Source of the DNA: Pontibacter akesuensis
GTDB lineage: Bacteria > Bacteroidota > Bacteroidia > Cytophagales > Hymenobacteraceae
Assembly (NCBI RefSeq): GCF_001611675.1
Contig: NZ_CP014767.1
Coordinates: 52,139 to 116,138 of the forward strand
Direction: 5' to 3'
Length of the DNA stretch: 64,000 bases
Numbering within the stretch: position 1 is the first letter of the stretch; every line of letters starts with the position of its first letter. Positions 1 to 8,704 of this stretch are shown one piece after another. The translations under genes and the position numbers were made by a program. A model generated the notes under the pieces. The model saw only the letters and a list, made by a program, of their open reading frames with translations, ran no database searches and was not told where the DNA came from.

Positions 1-194
1 TTTGTTGAACATACAATCCGATGCCCCTGCCGGAAAGTTAACTGCCGGATGCGTTCCAGTCCCCATTATATGTACTGCTTTTCAAAAAGAAAGCCGGCTA
101 AGACAAGGTTCAAAATGGTTTTTTATAAGTGACTGATATGATGGCACTTATAAACGATAAAATAGAGTTTGATTGAACGCGACGGAACTGATAT

Positions 195-735
195 ATGTAC
201 TAAATCCCACCAGGGAGGATCTGGAGCCCCTTTTGCGGGGAGGGAATAGATGTACACCTTTTCGGAGGGGACGGTCCAGCGCGCCCAGCTCGTTTAAAGT
301 ACGCATAACGCATTGATTAACTGCGTATTGCGCAATGCGCATAGCATCCTTTCCTGAGCTGCCTTGGTGGAATAGATGTACAGAATCCCACCGCGGAACG
401 CCACGCTATTCTTTCTAGGAGAGCGGCCTCGGACGGGCGATATATGTACAAAATCCCACTCTCCAGCGTACTTTTCCTTCCCTTTTGTTTCTTTTTTCCC
501 CCATAAAACCCTGAAAGGGGAAGGTTTTCTTTTCTTTATTCTTTTATTTAATACTATTATTACTTATTAGATGCGGCGTAACAGCCTGACACCCATGCAA
601 ATGCTGCCGGATACATGTACGTTTTCCCACCGAAGCCTGTACAAAATCCCACCTTATATGTACAGAATCCCCTCGTGGGATGTACACCCTCCCACGGATA
701 CATGGCCGAAATCCCATGTATGTACAAAATCCCAC
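195..735. repeat. Iteron array, probable plasmid replication origin
   Basis: Repeated units of the form ATGTACAAAATCCCACC start near 195, 376, 444, 615, 637, 658, 680, 702 and 720, with a degenerate copy near 250 and a half copy near 780. The cluster 615-735 is phased at 21-22 bp (two helical turns), except the last step of 18 bp. Such phased direct repeats in front of a Rep_3-family initiator gene are classic iterons. An AT-rich stretch (about 480-575) lies inside the array and could be the unwinding element. No credible gene occupies 1-831. Confidence 0.85.
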
Positions 736-831
736 TTTTAAGGGCTTTGGGGAAGCATGCCATAGAATTCGACAGGTATATGTACTACTTGCAAATTAAA
801 TACATATATTTAAGAGTTAAACCTTTTGCCC

Positions 832-1911
832 ATGAGTGACCTGATAAATATTCCCGTCAAGCAGCCCAACAAGCTGGTTACCCAGCACAACAACCTGATA
901 AACAGCTATTTTGATATTCCGACGGTGCAGTTGCGGGCCTTCATCTATGCCCTGGGGCATATCCACAAGGACGACAAGGAGCTGACGCACGTGAAGATCC
1001 CCATCGACGCCCTCTATGCCTCCAAAGGGGGGAAGAACTTTAAGCAGGTGGCCAAGCTGGCCACGGAGCTGCAGGAAATCAAGTTCAAGGTGGAAAGCCA
1101 GTCCCCCGACAAGGCGGGAAAGATGAAGCGGACCTACCTGAGCATGGTGATCTTCCCCACCGTCAGCTACACCCAGGACAGCAGGTACATCATTACCAAG
1201 ATCAACAACGACCTGGCCCCTTACCTGCTGGACCTGAAGGGAAACTACACGCAGGCCGAACTGGAGCAGCTGCTGAGTCTGAAGACTATCCAGGCCTACC
1301 GGATCTACATGTTCATCAAGCAGGGGCTCTTCAAGGACAAGCCCACCACCATCAAGTACAGGCAACTGCGGCTGATGCTGGGGCTGGACCTGGAGCTCAA
1401 CGAGGACGAAGCCAAACGGGCGGGCCTGCCCGAGGGGGAACGTATCAAGACCATCAAGTACCCCTTGTTCGCCGAGTTCAAGCGGCGCATCCTGGATACG
1501 GCGAAGGAGGAGCTGCTGGACACGGACATGGCCTTTGACTACAAGATAAACAAGAAGGGCCGCAATGCGGACTCCATCACCTTCCATTTGGTGAAGACGA
1601 TCAACGTGCTGCCCTCCCCCGCTCCCGGTGCGTTGCAGGCGGACCCAAAGACGCTGCAGCAAAACCTGTTCTCCTCCCCTACCCCAGTCCTCGGATCGGA
1701 CAAGGTCACGGCGAACGCGGTCCGGATCATGCGCGACAAGTATGCGTTTTCGGAGGAGCAAATCCAGAAATACCTCCAGCAGCTTCCTCCCTTGGTGATC
1801 ACGCGGGCCAACAACTGGTTTTCGACGAACAAGGGCACCCTGACATTCACGTCGGAGGCGGAGTGGTTTGCCAAGCACCTGGACAACAAGATCTCCAAAA
1901 ACAAAGGGTGA
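832..1911 (+). CDS. Plasmid replication initiator, Rep_3/RepB family
   Basis: 359 residues. The N-terminal segment (LVTQHNNLINSYFDIPTVQLR followed by an IYALGHI helix, about residues 15-45) and the two winged-helix-like halves match Rep_3 initiators, which bind iterons and open the origin. An iteron array lies directly upstream, which supports the assignment. An in-frame TTG at 826 would add two residues; the ATG at 832 is preferred. The final 100 residues (after about 260) are a Pro-rich linker and a less conserved helical tail. The tail contains SEEQIQKYL and TRANNWFSTNKGT, also common at the C-terminus of these proteins. A long open frame on the opposite strand is a high-GC shadow. Confidence 0.93.
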   Translation: MSDLINIPVKQPNKLVTQHNNLINSYFDIPTVQLRAFIYALGHIHKDDKELTHVKIPIDALYASKGGKNFKQVAKLATELQEIKFKVESQSPDKAGKMKRTYLSMVIFPTVSYTQDSRYIITKINNDLAPYLLDLKGNYTQAELEQLLSLKTIQAYRIYMFIKQGLFKDKPTTIKYRQLRLMLGLDLELNEDEAKRAGLPEGERIKTIKYPLFAEFKRRILDTAKEELLDTDMAFDYKINKKGRNADSITFHLVKTINVLPSPAPGALQADPKTLQQNLFSSPTPVLGSDKVTANAVRIMRDKYAFSEEQIQKYLQQLPPLVITRANNWFSTNKGTLTFTSEAEWFAKHLDNKISKNKG

Positions 1912-1968
1912 CGGGGCCTGTCAGGCGAAGGAAGTACCCTGATGGGGGTAGGTAGAAGCTTTTCCTAT

Positions 1969-2074
1969 GCTTAATAAAGTTAATAAGCTTAATAAAGTTA
2001 TTAAAATCAACACTGTGGATAATTTATGCAGCGTTGGCAATGTTCAACAAATGCATAAAGTTAATACTTTATGC
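1969..2074. repeat. AT-rich repeats, left flank of partition region
   Basis: Two tandem 18-bp copies beginning GCTTAATAAAGTTA (1969-1986 and 1987-2004, 17 of 18 identical) are followed by a perfect inverted repeat, GCATAAAGT / ACTTTATGC (2053-2061 and 2066-2074, 4-nt centre). The same TTAATAAAGT core recurs in front of and behind the ParA gene, so these are probably part of a partition centromere or of its operator. That role is inferred. Confidence 0.55.
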
Positions 2075-2089
2075 AAAGTTACGCATTTA

Positions 2090-2495
2090 GGAAGCGGCAG
2101 GCGGAATGCAGCCAATATGCTGGCAAGCCGACGGACTGCCCTCTTTTGCCGTTTTTCCGGATGTGGGGCAGGCCCCTGGGCACCTCTATAACTGCTTCCC
2201 TCCTCTTGAAGTCGCCTTAGCCAAGCCGTGTGCTGCTGCCCGGCACCTCCTGTGTCTCCTTGGCTTCCCAAGGCTTGCCTTTCACGGCATCGTGCCCCAT
2301 TCTCCTAAGCTAGGATGCCTCCGCCCGGACCCCCTGTTTCCATTGCCTCCTTCCGTTGTTGCCTCCCCAGGCGAGCGCGTGCCTCACTTGGCGGGTAAGG
2401 GGGGGCTGCTGTGTGGACGGGGGATGGTCTGAAGTCGGGGCTGCGGCTTTGCCGCTCCTTCTTTCCAAAGGAACAAGCGTTGCTGACAGCTTGAG
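2090..2495. other. GC-rich spacer with no recognisable gene
   Basis: Between two AT-rich repeat patches lies a 400-bp GC-rich block. Open frames on both strands are proline- and cysteine-rich, have no start context and match no family I know. I see no gene, RNA or strong hairpin in it. It may be a remnant or a spacer inside the replication/partition region. Confidence 0.5.
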
Positions 2496-2499
2496 GTTA

Positions 2500-2720
2500 T
2501 GAACAGTGAATAAAGTAAAAAGAGTATGAAACCTTTCTAATTTATTTATGATGCACACTATGCATAATTTATTCATTGTTCATAATTTATTAAGTCTAGT
2601 AATCGATTAAAGGGGAAAGGGGAGAGTGGTACTGGCGCCAGAAAGGTGCATAGAGTTAATATTGTGTGTAAAGTAAATAATATGCATAAAGTTAATAAAG
2701 TGCATACATTTCATAATCTT
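2500..2720. repeat. AT-rich repeats, middle patch
   Basis: Variants of the TTAATAAAGT core recur as GTGAATAAAGTAAAA (about 2506), ATAATTTATTCATTGTTCAT (about 2564), and a run at 2666-2706 with CATAAAGTTAATAAAGTGCAT. Units appear in both orientations with irregular spacing, unlike the phased iterons at the origin. A GC-richer 60-bp interruption separates the two halves (2597-2645). Confidence 0.45.
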
Positions 2721-2820
2721 ATTGCCTGCACCGCGCCTGTGCGGAGTAGGCGCCATCAGCGATAGCTTTTTTTGCACGACATCACCTAAAATACAAGCAG
2801 TAGGCAGTACCGTGAATTCA

Positions 2821-2966
2821 CTTTTATTAACAGTTAATAAAGTAAATAAAATTAACAATTTGTTCAAGTTGATAATTATTAATATACTTACAAGCTTATG
2901 CAAGGTTAAGCTTGTTGTTAAAGTAAGCACAGTTAATAACTTATTCATGATTAATAAAGCGAGAAG
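2821..2966. repeat. AT-rich repeats just upstream of parA
   Basis: The stretch holds repeated AGTTAATAA, GTAAATAAAATTAAC and CAAGCTTATGCAAGGTTAAGCTTG motifs; the last is an imperfect inverted repeat around 2892-2915. The block ends 3 bp before the parA start codon, so it must contain the parA promoter and probably an autoregulatory operator, with or without centromere function. Confidence 0.5.
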
Positions 2967-2969
2967 CAT

Positions 2970-3728
2970 ATGACGAAGGTCCTGTCCATCGTAAACGCAA
3001 AGGGAGGAGTCGCCAAGACGACCAGCACGCTGGGGATCGGGTACGCCCTGAAGGAAATGGGAATGAAAGTGCTGCTGGTGGACCTGGACGCACAGGCCAA
3101 CCTAACCACCTCCGTCGGAATTAGCCCCCGGGAGGAGCTGAATATATCGGACGCGCTGTTGGACAACTGCAAAATCACCGAGGTCATCCGCGAGGCGAAC
3201 GGGGTGGACATTGCCTACTCGGGGCACTCGCTGATCTCACGCGAGAACGCCGTGGCGCATTCGGTCACCGGGGCGGCCAAACTACGCTCGATCCTGAAGA
3301 AGGTGAAAGACAGGTACGATTACGTGATCATTGACTGCCCGCCCTCGTTGGGCATCTATACCGTCAATGCCCTGATCGCCTCGGACAAGGTTTACATCCC
3401 GATGGTGGCCGAACCCTTTGCCTGGAATGGCCTGGATAAAATGCTGGAGACCGTCGACATCATCGTGGAGGAGGAGCTTAACCCCAAGCTGAAGCTGGGC
3501 GGCTTGTTTTTCACCAACCACTCCAAAAACGCGCAGACAATCCTGGGCAAAACCATCGTCAAGGAGGCGCAGGACCAGCTAGGGGACAGGGTATTGAAGA
3601 CAGCGATCCGTACGAACGTGGCCCTGAACGAATGCCTGGTGATGAACCAGGACGTTTTTTCCTACGCCCCTGATTCCAACGGCGCAAAAGACTACAGGGC
3701 GCTCACAAAGGAAATTGTTAACAGTTAA
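2970..3728 (+). CDS. parA: ParA-family partition ATPase
   Basis: 252 residues. A deviant Walker A, KGGVAKTT, lies at residues 11-18 with the signature lysine, followed by LLVDLDAQANLT (Walker A' region, about 35-46) and VIIDCPPSLG (Walker B, about 118-127). This is a short type Ib/II ParA without an N-terminal HTH. It uses ATP-dependent nucleoid binding to position plasmid copies. AT-rich repeats flank it on both sides, and a small basic protein gene follows, which could be the centromere-binding partner. The ATG follows the repeat block directly without a clear ribosome-binding site. Confidence 0.95.
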   Translation: MTKVLSIVNAKGGVAKTTSTLGIGYALKEMGMKVLLVDLDAQANLTTSVGISPREELNISDALLDNCKITEVIREANGVDIAYSGHSLISRENAVAHSVTGAAKLRSILKKVKDRYDYVIIDCPPSLGIYTVNALIASDKVYIPMVAEPFAWNGLDKMLETVDIIVEEELNPKLKLGGLFFTNHSKNAQTILGKTIVKEAQDQLGDRVLKTAIRTNVALNECLVMNQDVFSYAPDSNGAKDYRALTKEIVNS

Positions 3729-3758
3729 TACTTTATTTATGTTTAATAAAGTATTAAC
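3724..3758. repeat. Perfect 14-bp inverted repeat at the parA stop codon
   Basis: GTTAATACTTTATT (3724-3737) and AATAAAGTATTAAC (3745-3758) are exact inverted copies separated by 7 nt. The left arm overlaps the parA stop codon and the element ends 35 bp before the next gene. The arms carry the same TAATAAAGT-type core as the upstream repeats. It is too AT-rich for a normal terminator. An operator or centromere unit bound by the downstream protein is the likeliest reading. Confidence 0.6.
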
Positions 3759-3793
3759 TTTGTGAAGCGTAGATAACCGCAAACCCCCTTCTT

Positions 3794-4081
3794 ATGGCAA
3801 GTAAAGAGACAAAGCGATTCGATAACGTACTGGGCAAGCTGCACGGTGCCAGAACGGCGGAGGCACCCGCCGGCTCGGTGAGGCAGGAGGTGCCCGTTCC
3901 GGTACCTTCCAATGAAAAGCAGAAGTCGAACCGAAAGCGCCAGACCTTTTTTGTGGACAAGGTGCTGGAGGAGTACATCGACCAGGGCACCCTGCACGAG
4001 ATGTACCGCAGCAAGTCCGACTTTGTGGAGCACATCCTCATGGCGTACTTCAAAGACAAACCGTACCTGCAGAAGAAATGA
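3794..4081 (+). CDS. Small basic protein, probable centromere-binding partner of ParA
   Basis: 95 residues. The first half is polar and Pro/Ala-rich, probably disordered. The C-terminal half runs from a basic NRKRQTFFVD strand through a VLEEYIDQGTLHEMY helix to SDFVEHILMAYF, the strand-helix-helix order of ribbon-helix-helix proteins. Its position immediately after parA, behind a palindrome, fits a ParB/ParG-like adaptor. I do not recognise a named family, so the function is inferred from position and predicted fold. Confidence 0.65.
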   Translation: MASKETKRFDNVLGKLHGARTAEAPAGSVRQEVPVPVPSNEKQKSNRKRQTFFVDKVLEEYIDQGTLHEMYRSKSDFVEHILMAYFKDKPYLQKK

Positions 4082-4404
4082 TGCTGCCTGCATCCAAAAC
4101 ACTCAGTAGGAGGGAGGTGCTGCGGGCGTACAAGCACCTGCGGTATGTGCGCGACAACACCTCCTACTTCCTGTACTTCATCGTGGAGGGAGGTGTCTGC
4201 GTGTACGTGGGGGAGACGAGTAACATCTTCTGGCGCATGGCCAAGCACAAGGCAAAGTGCACGGAGGCCTCGCGGATTTACCTGCAGGAGTACGGGGACA
4301 AGGAGCAGGTGCTGCGCCTGGAGCGGCACTACATCCGAACCCTCAAACCGAAATACAACAACCGCTTCTGCCTTGAGGGCCAGTTGGAGCTCTTTGCCGC
4401 CTGA
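4078..4404 (+). CDS. GIY-YIG nuclease-domain protein
   Basis: 108 residues. FLYFIVEGG...VYVGETSNIFWRMAKH (about residues 31-58) matches the GIY...YIG core with its following Arg/His helix, and LERHYIRTLKPKYN (about 80-94) matches the C-terminal Glu plus LKPKYN motif of single-domain GIY-YIG proteins. Its start overlaps the previous stop (ATGATG), so it is translationally coupled to the parA partner gene. A nuclease in a partition operon is unusual; possible roles include plasmid resolution or defence against competing DNA, neither shown here. Confidence 0.75.
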   Translation: MMLPASKTLSRREVLRAYKHLRYVRDNTSYFLYFIVEGGVCVYVGETSNIFWRMAKHKAKCTEASRIYLQEYGDKEQVLRLERHYIRTLKPKYNNRFCLEGQLELFAA

Positions 4405-5369
4405 AAGGCAAGGAGGCAGGTAAAAGCACCTACGTGTCTGTACAAGCGGGGCACAGGGGCATCTGGAAACGAAACCTTAGGATTTACCCATGGCAGGAGG
4501 TGCCAGTGACCACCGCAGATGCGTGTCACTGGATGTACTTCAGTAAGGGACTTTCTCAGCTTTCGAAAAGCACTAAGAGCGCTATTACAGAAGTTGCAGG
4601 AGCCTTGAAAGCAAAAGTGTGCCTCCTGTTTCCAGCTGCCCAAATTCCTAAGAGAAGTTTTTTATTGCGCTGGTCTGTTAGAAGGAGTCGTTCCTAAAAT
4701 AATGTGCTGGATACGGAACATAACAGTTATTAAAGTCCACAGGCTTATAATCGCCGTCTTAGTAGGAATAACAGTGACAGCAGCCACTCCATTGCCTCGG
4801 CCCGACTGTCGAAACTGCTATACGCCACCTTCTGGCCCAGCTCCCGGCTCAGAGACAAGTAGACCCTCACAACTGTTTCCTCCCGTTCCTGATTTCCTGT
4901 CCTGACACGCGTACCCTTTCACGGCTTGCCCTATTCTTATGTAAGGCAGCACAGGCATTGCAGCTTCAAAAACCTGAATCAGTCAAAAGCTTTCTTTTTC
5001 CCTGCAGAGAAAGAGGTACTTATCAAAGTGAAAAGTAGCTGCATCAAACCTCCCTCCACAGTGAAATATGTAAAAGTGAGGCATGAATATGTAAAACCCT
5101 TTTGAAAAAGGCTTTGTAAAACAGGAACAGGATGTGTATAACTTACACTCAGGCGCTTTGCTCCAAAGCATTCAGCACGTGAGAGGCTGCCAAAGCGGCG
5201 TAAGTTAGAGTAAGCCTGCAAAGCAAGCGACCTGAACAGAGGCTAGGACGCCTCCTCTTCTCATCACCCTTGCTCCTACGAAGGACACGTAACCTTGCTT
5301 TCTTTGCGACAGCACTGCCTTCAGCACCTTACAGTTAAACTTTAAGCGTAGCAAAAAGACACTAGAACG
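4405..5369. other. 965-bp stretch without a supported gene
   Basis: Several short frames open on both strands, but none has a plausible start context, family signature or hydrophobic pattern. I see no strong terminator hairpin after the nuclease gene. The last about 100 bp must hold the promoter of the membrane protein gene at 5370. The block divides the replication and partition module from the cargo. Confidence 0.5.
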
Positions 5370-6956
5370 ATGGACAAAGGTCAGGATAAAAATCAAGGCA
5401 ACGGCAAACACCAGAGCGGTATGGGCATGCGCGGCGTCACGCGCCCCATGGCCGAAAAGGAGATCCGCCAGCACAACCAAAACATGCATCAGGACGGGCA
5501 GGATAAAGACCAAGACGAGGGGCAGAAGCAGGAAATGCAGGGGATGGACATGACTGACGAGATGCGGGAGAAGATGCTGCGCATGCACCACATGCAAACG
5601 CTGTGGGTGTACTGGATGATCATCATCCTCGGCGCCTGGGTGCTGCTCTCGCCGCTCACCTTCGACTACGGCATCGGAACCGTGCAGCCCTCGGGCGGCA
5701 GGAGCGTGTGGCTAACGATGGAGCAGCGCATCCTGTTCATGAAATGGAGCGACATCATCAGCGGCGCCTTGCTGATGTTTTTCGGTTGGCGCGGGCTTAC
5801 GCCTAACCGCCCCGTCAGCCTCTGGATCTGCTGCTTTATCGGTATCTGGCTTACCATGGCCCCGCTGCTGTTCTGGTCGCCCACAGCGGTGGCCTACCTG
5901 AACGATACCATGGTGGGTGCACTCATCATAGCCCTGACCATACTTATACCGGGTATGCCCAACATGATCATGTATATGAAGATGGGCCCCGACACGCCTC
6001 CCGGCTGGAGCTACAACCCCTCCAGCTGGCCGCAGCGCTGGATCATGATGGTGCTGGCTTTTGTGGGCTGGGTCGTGTCGCGCTACCTGGCTGCTTTCCA
6101 GCTGGGCTACATCGATACGGTTTGGGATCCTTTCTTCGGGCAGCAGAGCGAGCAGGTGCTTAACTCGGCCATGTCGCACAGCATGCCGGTGTCAGATGCG
6201 GGCCTGGGCGCCATTGCCTACACGTTTGAGTTCCTGATGGGCTGGATGGGCGCCCCGAGCCGCTGGCGCACCATGCCCTGGATGGTGGCTATTTTCGGTA
6301 TCCTGGTGATCCCGCTGGGGCTGGTGCACATCTTCCTGGTCATCAGCCAGCCGGTGATCGTGGGGGCCTGGTGCATGTTCTGCCTCTTGGCTGCCGCTAT
6401 CATGATCCCGATGATTCCGCTGGAGGTGGACGAGGTGATTGCCATGATCCAGTTTATGAAGAAAAAGCTAAAGAAAGGGGAAGAGAGTTTTTGGAAGCTT
6501 TTTTGGAAAGGGGGTACCATAAAAAGCGAAGCGGAGGACAAGGCACCGGAGATGATGGCGTTCCCGCAGAAGCCTGGGCCGGTATACAGCGCCTCTATCT
6601 GGGGTATCAGCTTCCCCTGGACCTTAAGCGTAGCTACTGTTTTAGGGTTGGTTCTGGTGGCTGCCCCAGGCGTTTTCGGCGTTGGCATACAGGAAACGGT
6701 AGCAGACGTATTCCACCTGAGCGGCTCTCTGATCGTGGTGGTGTCGATCATCAGCATGGGAGAGCCGCTGCGCATCTGCCGCTACTTTAACATCCTGCTT
6801 GGACTCACTGTGGTAATCGCACCATGGTTTTTGGGGAACAGCCCAACCGGTTTGAGCGTAACCGGGGCTGTAGCAGGATTGGCGGTGGCGGCGCTGGCTT
6901 TGCCGGTAGGACCAAAAACACAGCGTTATGCAGGATGGGATGCGTATATCAAATAA
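5370..6956 (+). CDS. Polytopic membrane protein: SPW repeats flanking a VKOR-like domain
   Basis: 528 residues. A charged, Met/Gln-rich cytoplasmic head (1-72) precedes about ten membrane spans. Residues 80-200 carry SPW-type motifs (GAWVLLSPLTF, WLTMAPLLF). Residues about 225-360 resemble bacterial vitamin K epoxide reductase relatives, with a CxxC pair (C335, C338) in a WCMFCLL helix. Residues 410-520 form a second SPW-like unit (VVIAPWFLG). VKOR proteins exchange electrons between thiols and quinone, so a redox or stress role is likely. The glycosidase gene at 6928 overlaps its 3' end. Confidence 0.75.
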   Translation: MDKGQDKNQGNGKHQSGMGMRGVTRPMAEKEIRQHNQNMHQDGQDKDQDEGQKQEMQGMDMTDEMREKMLRMHHMQTLWVYWMIIILGAWVLLSPLTFDYGIGTVQPSGGRSVWLTMEQRILFMKWSDIISGALLMFFGWRGLTPNRPVSLWICCFIGIWLTMAPLLFWSPTAVAYLNDTMVGALIIALTILIPGMPNMIMYMKMGPDTPPGWSYNPSSWPQRWIMMVLAFVGWVVSRYLAAFQLGYIDTVWDPFFGQQSEQVLNSAMSHSMPVSDAGLGAIAYTFEFLMGWMGAPSRWRTMPWMVAIFGILVIPLGLVHIFLVISQPVIVGAWCMFCLLAAAIMIPMIPLEVDEVIAMIQFMKKKLKKGEESFWKLFWKGGTIKSEAEDKAPEMMAFPQKPGPVYSASIWGISFPWTLSVATVLGLVLVAAPGVFGVGIQETVADVFHLSGSLIVVVSIISMGEPLRICRYFNILLGLTVVIAPWFLGNSPTGLSVTGAVAGLAVAALALPVGPKTQRYAGWDAYIK

Positions 6957-8268
6957 GAAAACACTCGAAGTAGAGCAGGCGCTGCTATCCGATGAGGAGA
7001 TAAGGCGCCAGGCACGGGAAGTGCTGTACAAAAACATGATCAGTGGCCGGAAAGCGGGCTTTTCATACCACTACACCAAACCCTCCCCAGGCACGTACCC
7101 TTTCCAGTACTTCTGGGACACCTGCTTTCATGTTTTCATGCTTAGCTCCTTGGGTGAAGAGAAGATGGCTAAGGAACACCTGCGCAGCCTGTTCCAGATG
7201 CAGCGCCCGGATGGTTTCGTGGGGCACATGAGTTATTGGAAGCGCCTGTGGCCCGCTCGTGTTACAGACCTCCTCCAGTTGCGTCCAAGGGATGTGTTGC
7301 GCCTTTACAAACCGCACATGTCCGCGTTGGTGCAGCCTCCCATTGTCGCGCAGGCCGTGCTTCGTGTTTTCCGCAACTCAAACGATGAGGCGTTCTTAAG
7401 GGAAATGCTGCCAAAGCTCAAGAAGTACTATAAGTGGTTGGCGGAAAACCGGGACTTTGAGGGGGAGGGGCTGCTTTCCATTATCACGCCCTTTGAGTCC
7501 GGCATGGACTGGAAGGCCTCTTACGACCCCTTGCTGGGGTACGACAGAGGCAAGGCAGGACCGCTGCTCTTCTGGAAAGTGCTGCAGGTGGACGCGCACA
7601 ACTTTTTGAAAGGCTACGACCTACGCGCTATCTACAAGAGCAACAAGTTCGTCGTTAAAGACACTGCCTTCAATACCATCTACGCTCAGAACCTGGAGGC
7701 CATGGCCGAGCTGTGCCGGCTGGCTGGAGATGAAGAGGGCCCTGGCTTTCTGCAAAAGGCAAGTCAGACGGAAAAAAGCATCCTCAGCTACATGTACGAT
7801 GAAAAGGATGCGGCCTTTTATGATCTGCACGGACACCAGTTCCAGAAGCTACGGGTGCGCACCGGCACTGTCTTCTTTCCGGTGGTGCTGAAGGGTGTGC
7901 CAGACAATGTCTGCAGGACTGTGCTGGAGAGACACCTGCTGCAGAAGGGTGGCTTCCAGACGCCCTTCCCTGTTCCCTCCCTGGCAGTAGACGAGCCTGC
8001 CTTCCGCCCCGGTGAGTCTTTGTACATCTGGCGCGGGCCTACCTGGGTGGTGTTCAACTGGTTTATGCAGGGATACCTATTGGAGAGGGGGTACAGGCAG
8101 GAGGCAGCCAGCCTCCTGTACAGCGTAAAGCAACTCATCACCAGAAGTGGCTTTCGGGAGTATTACGACCCCTTTACAGGGGAGGGGCACGGAGCAGAGG
8201 AGTTTACTTGGTCCGGCTTGGTGATAGACATGATAAACCGGCAAATAAAAGCGGAGGAACACGTCTAG
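6928..8268 (+). CDS. MGH1-like glycoside hydrolase (GH63-type alpha/alpha barrel)
   Basis: 446 residues. Motifs of the MGH1/GH63 (alpha/alpha)6 fold appear in order: YPFQYFWDTCFH (about 50-60), PFESGMDWKASYDP (about 189-203), YIWRGPTWVVFNW (about 370-382) and a C-terminal EYYDPFTGEGHGAEEFTWS. The WDT Asp and the Glu near the C-terminus are the usual catalytic pair. There is no signal peptide, so it is cytoplasmic. Such enzymes hydrolyse alpha-linked sugars such as mannosylglycerate or glucosylglycerate. It overlaps the upstream gene by 29 bp; an in-frame ATG at 6940 is an equal candidate start. The substrate is not determinable. Confidence 0.85.
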   Translation: MQDGMRISNKKTLEVEQALLSDEEIRRQAREVLYKNMISGRKAGFSYHYTKPSPGTYPFQYFWDTCFHVFMLSSLGEEKMAKEHLRSLFQMQRPDGFVGHMSYWKRLWPARVTDLLQLRPRDVLRLYKPHMSALVQPPIVAQAVLRVFRNSNDEAFLREMLPKLKKYYKWLAENRDFEGEGLLSIITPFESGMDWKASYDPLLGYDRGKAGPLLFWKVLQVDAHNFLKGYDLRAIYKSNKFVVKDTAFNTIYAQNLEAMAELCRLAGDEEGPGFLQKASQTEKSILSYMYDEKDAAFYDLHGHQFQKLRVRTGTVFFPVVLKGVPDNVCRTVLERHLLQKGGFQTPFPVPSLAVDEPAFRPGESLYIWRGPTWVVFNWFMQGYLLERGYRQEAASLLYSVKQLITRSGFREYYDPFTGEGHGAEEFTWSGLVIDMINRQIKAEEHV

Positions 8269-8363
8269 AAGCAGGTAACACTGTCGTGCTGGGTACCTTT
8301 CTTCAGCCGCACCTCGATTATACCATTTTTAAATTTTATGTTTCACTTTAACCATGAAACCCC

Positions 8364-8606
8364 ATGTTCTATCACGTAGAAAACTACAGTTTTAGGCACG
8401 TGTCTCTGAGCGCGGGAGGCGTGATGATTGTGGGCCATAGACCCTACGGTGCACTGTTACAGGCGCTGGCGCAGGATGCTCCCGAACTATCGCCAACGCA
8501 GCAAGCCGAAGATGAGGAGAAGTATAAGGCGTATTGGGGAGGGGCACTACCGGGCGGGAAGAGCAGAAGCGCTGATAACCGTAAATCTAGTACAGGACAC
8601 GCCTGA
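8364..8606 (+). CDS. Small hypothetical protein
   Basis: 80 residues with no recognised family. The first 40 residues look like a short mixed strand/helix unit (RHVSLSAGGVMIVGHRPYGALLQAL) and the rest is polar and probably disordered. Codon third positions are GC-rich like the neighbours, which mildly supports translation, but no ribosome-binding site or conserved context was seen. It could be chance. Confidence 0.35.
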   Translation: MFYHVENYSFRHVSLSAGGVMIVGHRPYGALLQALAQDAPELSPTQQAEDEEKYKAYWGGALPGGKSRSADNRKSSTGHA

Positions 8607-8704
8607 CTAAGTAAGTCTCTGGTGGATTTATGGCCTCTGCAAGCAGTTAAGCCTACAAAGCCAATGCCTGCTGCCCAAGACATGCACTAATGAATTTCTG
8701 GCCC

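Noticed and set aside
195..735. Possible CRISPR array
   Set aside because: The repeats are short (about 17 bp), spaced at about 22 bp with 4-6 bp between units and degenerate; there are no cas genes. They are iterons.
817..1878. 353-residue open frame opposite the replication initiator
   Set aside because: It is a GC-rich antisense shadow of a well-supported Rep_3 gene, with Leu/Gln/Val-rich low-information sequence and no family match.
2106..2432. 108-residue frame in the GC-rich spacer before parA
   Set aside because: Composition is Pro/Cys/Gly-rich, no conserved motif and no start context.
4434..4905. Two short frames (87 and 67 residues) after the GIY-YIG gene
   Set aside because: No motif, no coupling to neighbours, and weak composition support.
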